A stretch of 8,243 nucleotides of DNA from Flavobacterium sp. UBA807 (lineage in GTDB: Bacteria > Bacteroidota > Bacteroidia > Flavobacteriales > Flavobacteriaceae): positions 1 to 8,243 of the forward strand of contig DBIH01000072.1 in assembly GCA_002296885.1 (NCBI GenBank), given 5' to 3'. Positions 6,773-8,243 of the stretch are shown here, piece by piece. The stretch's first letter is position 1. Every line of letters starts with the position of its first letter. The notes beneath the pieces were generated by a model. The model was not told the origin of the DNA. It ran no database searches and saw only the letters and a list, made by a program, of their open reading frames with translations. A program made the position numbers and the translations under genes.

Positions 6773-7651
6773 ATGAAAAATATACTTTATTTCATTGTAA
6801 CATTGTCAGTTATGGCAATCACAAAAGGATTTTCACAGGACAAAAAATCTGTAGAAAAAGCAGATGTGAATGTAGACAACATTGTAATGACCTGGAACAA
6901 ATCGACTCCTGAACAGGAAATGAAAGACGATATCAAAGCATTGGCTGAACACGGAGTGACTATTTCTTACTCTAATGTTAAGAGAAATGACAAAAACGAA
7001 ATCACTGCTATTAGAGTCGAATTTGCCGATAAAGGCGGAAGTAAAGGCTCGATGGAGCTGGACAGCCAAAAACCAATCAACACCATTACTGTTTATAAAC
7101 AAGGCGATGAAGTTGGTTTCGGGCAGCCATCAAACAATGATTTTATTGTTGGCAACTTCCCGAATGGACAGAATTTTATGAAGCGTTTCAATTTTGGCAA
7201 TGGAGATTCAGATTCACAATCTTTTAATTTTAATTTTCCTAATGGTAGTGACAGCTTTGGAAGAAGCTCAAAGATTATCATCGAAAATGATGGTAAAAAA
7301 CCTTTAGTTATAGAAGACGGAAAAGTTATTGAAGGCGGCGATGATTATTCTCCTGAAGAAATAGAAAAAATCAAAGAAAAAAATAAAACTGAATCTTTTG
7401 GAAATGGCTTCAGCTGGGGTGCACAAAATGGAAACCTTGAAGATTTAAACGAACAGATGGAAAGAATGCAGGAACAGTTAAATGAGTTGATGAATAAATC
7501 TGATTATGATAAATCGGGAGACAAAGATGACAAAACTATCAAAGAACTCAATAAGACAAAAGAGGAAATGCTGAAAGCCAAAAAGGAAATGGAGGAAACT
7601 ACCAAGGAACTCAAAAAAGCTAAATCGAGTTTAAAGACTCAGAAAGCATAA
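6773..7651 (+). CDS. Secreted paralogue of the M56 protease extracytoplasmic domain
   Basis: This 292-aa protein has a signal peptide (residues 1-22, ending G-F-S-Q) and no other membrane segment. I know no characterised relative, but it matches the preceding M56 protein part by part and in the same order. Residues 42-92 match 315-366 there, sharing V-K-R-N, E-I-T-A-I and V-E-F. V-G-F-G-Q-P (114-119) matches 388-393. V-G-N-F (126-129) matches 423-426. K-K-P-L-V-I through G-K-V-I (175-186) matches 468-479. The C-terminal E-E-M-L-K-A-K helix (from 264) matches 587-593. The middle is Asn/Phe/Gly/Ser-rich (about 129-165), and 222-290 is probably coiled coil. The ATG at 6773 is chosen over an in-frame TTG at 6704, because it starts the signal peptide and the TTG overlaps the promoter. 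Function is inferred only: a partner, ligand or competitor of the sensor domain. Confidence 0.88.
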   Translation: MKNILYFIVTLSVMAITKGFSQDKKSVEKADVNVDNIVMTWNKSTPEQEMKDDIKALAEHGVTISYSNVKRNDKNEITAIRVEFADKGGSKGSMELDSQKPINTITVYKQGDEVGFGQPSNNDFIVGNFPNGQNFMKRFNFGNGDSDSQSFNFNFPNGSDSFGRSSKIIIENDGKKPLVIEDGKVIEGGDDYSPEEIEKIKEKNKTESFGNGFSWGAQNGNLEDLNEQMERMQEQLNELMNKSDYDKSGDKDDKTIKELNKTKEEMLKAKKEMEETTKELKKAKSSLKTQKA

Positions 7652-7657
7652 AAACCT

Positions 7658-7690
7658 AAAAGACCATTCACAAAACGAATGGTCTTTTTT
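7658..7690 (+). terminator. Rho-independent terminator of the repressor-protease-paralogue module
   Basis: AAAAGACCATTC (7658-7669) and GAATGGTCTTTT (7677-7688) pair perfectly over 12 bp around a 7-nt loop, followed by a T-run to 7690. It lies 6 bp after the stop codon. The A-rich left side means it may also work on the - strand. Confidence 0.93.
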
Positions 7691-7697
7691 ACATTTG
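7690..7697 (+). promoter_or_regulatory. -7 promoter element for the 49-aa ORF
   Basis: TACATTTG fully matches TAnnTTTG and starts on the last T of the terminator run. The ATG follows 16 bp after it, giving a very short leader. No clear -33 TTG is found in the terminator stem upstream. Confidence 0.5.
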
Positions 7698-7713
7698 CAA
7701 AAACACAAATCTA

Positions 7714-7863
7714 ATGTATAAACTATTAGCCCGGTTAAATAAACTCCTGCTGCCAAGCTTTACCAAACAACAACTCGATTTGGCAAAAGCTAATAAATGG
7801 CAGATGGCAATTATAGGCTGGCGTTACTATGTTACAACAAGAGCTTTAGAGAATTCAAAATAA
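7714..7863 (+). CDS. Small basic protein, 49 aa
   Basis: The frame runs from ATG 7714 to TAA 7861-7863. The product begins M-Y-K-L-L-A-R-L-N-K and is basic: nine Lys/Arg against two acidic residues. The N-terminal half (Leu/Lys/Arg alternation, then L-P-S-F-T-K) and a Trp/Tyr-rich stretch (W29, W36, Y38, Y39) look like two short amphipathic helices. It has no signal peptide. I recall similar short proteins in flavobacteria, sometimes labelled SsrA-binding protein, but at this length it cannot be a full SmpB and I would not transfer that name. Support comes from normal codon use, the perfect -7 element 16 bp upstream, and a position between a terminator and a tRNA promoter with no competing gene. 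Confidence 0.7.
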   Translation: MYKLLARLNKLLLPSFTKQQLDLAKANKWQMAIIGWRYYVTTRALENSK

Positions 7864-7877
7864 ATTTTCGGTATTCA

Positions 7878-7908
7878 TTTGCGGATTTGATACTATTGGC
7901 TATATTTG
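7878..7908 (+). promoter_or_regulatory. Promoter of tRNA-Arg
   Basis: TTTG at 7878-7881 and TATATTTG at 7901-7908 (full TAnnTTTG match) are 19 bp apart, and the tRNA 5' end is 14 bp beyond. This is the best-formed promoter in the window. Confidence 0.75.
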
Positions 7909-7921
7909 CACCCACAAAAAA

Positions 7922-7995
7922 GGCCTCGTGGCGCAACTGAATAGCGCATCTGATTACGGCTCAGAAGGTTACAGGTTTGAATCCTGTCGAGGTCA
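7922..7995 (+). tRNA. tRNA-Arg (anticodon ACG)
   Basis: A complete cloverleaf of 74 nt can be drawn. The acceptor GGCCTCG pairs with CGAGGTC with one G-U pair. The D stem is GCGC/GCGC and the anticodon stem TCTGA/TCAGA. The loop TTACGGC carries ACG at 7956-7958, and the T stem ACAGG/CCTGT closes a TTTGAAT loop. The discriminator base is A7995. CCA is not encoded (ACG follows), so it must be added after transcription. ACG is read as ICG after deamination and decodes CGU/CGC/CGA. Confidence 0.97.
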
Positions 7996-8017
7996 CGAAT
8001 AAATAAAATCATGAGAG

Positions 8018-8047
8018 AAAACGCCAAGCTTGCTTGAGCGTTTTTTT
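8018..8047 (+). terminator. Rho-independent terminator after tRNA-Arg
   Basis: AAAACGC (8018-8024) pairs with GCGTTTT (8038-8044). Inside it CAAG (8025-8028) pairs with CTTG (8033-8036), leaving one bulged A at 8037. A run of seven T (8041-8047) follows. Confidence 0.85.
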
Positions 8048-8061
8048 GTTGATTTTATTTT

Positions 8062-8243
8062 CAAAGCGGAGCTTTGATGGATATTGCGAAGCAAAATCCT
8101 GTTTTTCCAAAGCGGAGCTTTGATGAATATTGCGAAGCAAAATCCTGTTTTTTCAAAGCGGAGCTTTGATGGATATTGCGAAGCAAAATCCTGTTTTTCA
8201 AAGCGGAGCTTTGATGGATATTGCGAAGCAAAATCCTGTTTTT
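8062..8243 (+). repeat. Tandem 45-46 bp double-hairpin repeat array (continues past right edge)
   Basis: Four units start at 8062, 8108, 8154 and 8199, with lengths 46, 46, 45 and 45. Units 3 and 4 are identical. The only differences are G to A at 8126 in unit 2 and one base at the end of the T-tract. Each unit has hairpin 1 (CAAAGC-GGA-GCTTTG, 6 bp stem), then hairpin 2 (GGATaTTGC-GAA-GCAAaATCC, one A-A mismatch), then TGTTTTT. Both loops are GNA triloops closed by GC, and GCGAAGC is a known extremely stable DNA mini-hairpin. No spacers separate the units. The 46-bp period and stop codons argue against coding. It resembles REP/BIME-like intergenic repeats, but the family is not recognised. 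Confidence 0.9.

Noticed and set aside
8011..8037. Eight-codon ORF after the tRNA
   Set aside because: It is too short and lies within the tRNA terminator stem.
7977..8101. Direct repeat AATCCTGT in the tRNA T-arm and the repeat units, as an integration (att) site
   Set aside because: Only 8 bp is shared, the repeat copies occur in every unit, and there is no integrase or mobile-element gene nearby.
8062..8243. CRISPR array
   Set aside because: The units are contiguous and nearly identical along their full length, with no unique spacers and no cas genes in view.

Overview
The window looks like a chromosomal segment of a Bacteroidetes bacterium, most likely Flavobacterium or a close relative. 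The evidence is low GC, several matches to the Bacteroidetes promoter (-33 TTG, -7 TAnnTTTG), weak or absent Shine-Dalgarno sequences, signal peptides ending in F-A-Q / F-G-Q / F-S-Q, and families common in this group (DUF1684, a short TatD-type hydrolase, BlaI/M56 gene pairs). No sequence search could be run, so the placement is by inspection.

Left part (1-3000): the tail of a membrane protein, then on the + strand a secreted alpha/beta-hydrolase with a complete Ser-Asp-His triad. Facing it on the - strand are three genes read from right to left: a secreted DUF1684 protein, a TatD-family metal hydrolase whose start overlaps the DUF1684 stop (TAATG), and a secreted protein I do not recognise. 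A divergent promoter region (3000-3125) with a 12-bp perfect palindrome and a leader hairpin separates this group from a 12-helix MFS transporter on the + strand.

Centre (4359-7690), the most interesting part: a three-gene + strand module made of a BlaI/MecI-type winged-helix repressor, a BlaR1/MecR1-type M56 membrane metalloprotease, and a secreted protein. Three copies of ATAGTT lie exactly 20 bp apart over the promoter of the repressor gene, two of them completing TAGTT-N4-AACTA dyads, so autorepression is likely. The extracytoplasmic part of the protease is not a penicillin-binding domain. It is collinear with, and visibly homologous to, almost the whole mature downstream secreted protein, including a shared charged C-terminal helix. 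The system therefore appears to pair a membrane-anchored sensor with a free secreted paralogue of the sensor domain, under a BlaI-type switch. The third gene also has its own consensus-like promoter, and a strong terminator closes the module.

Right part (7690-8243): a short basic 49-aa protein with a perfect -7 element, then tRNA-Arg(ACG) with its own well-formed promoter and terminator, then a tandem array of 45-46 bp units running off the window edge. Each unit holds two hairpins with GC-GNA-GC cores followed by a T-tract.

Stretches without a gene are all shorter than 300 bp and are covered by the listed sites. I see no clear terminator in 978-1024 or 4359-4400.
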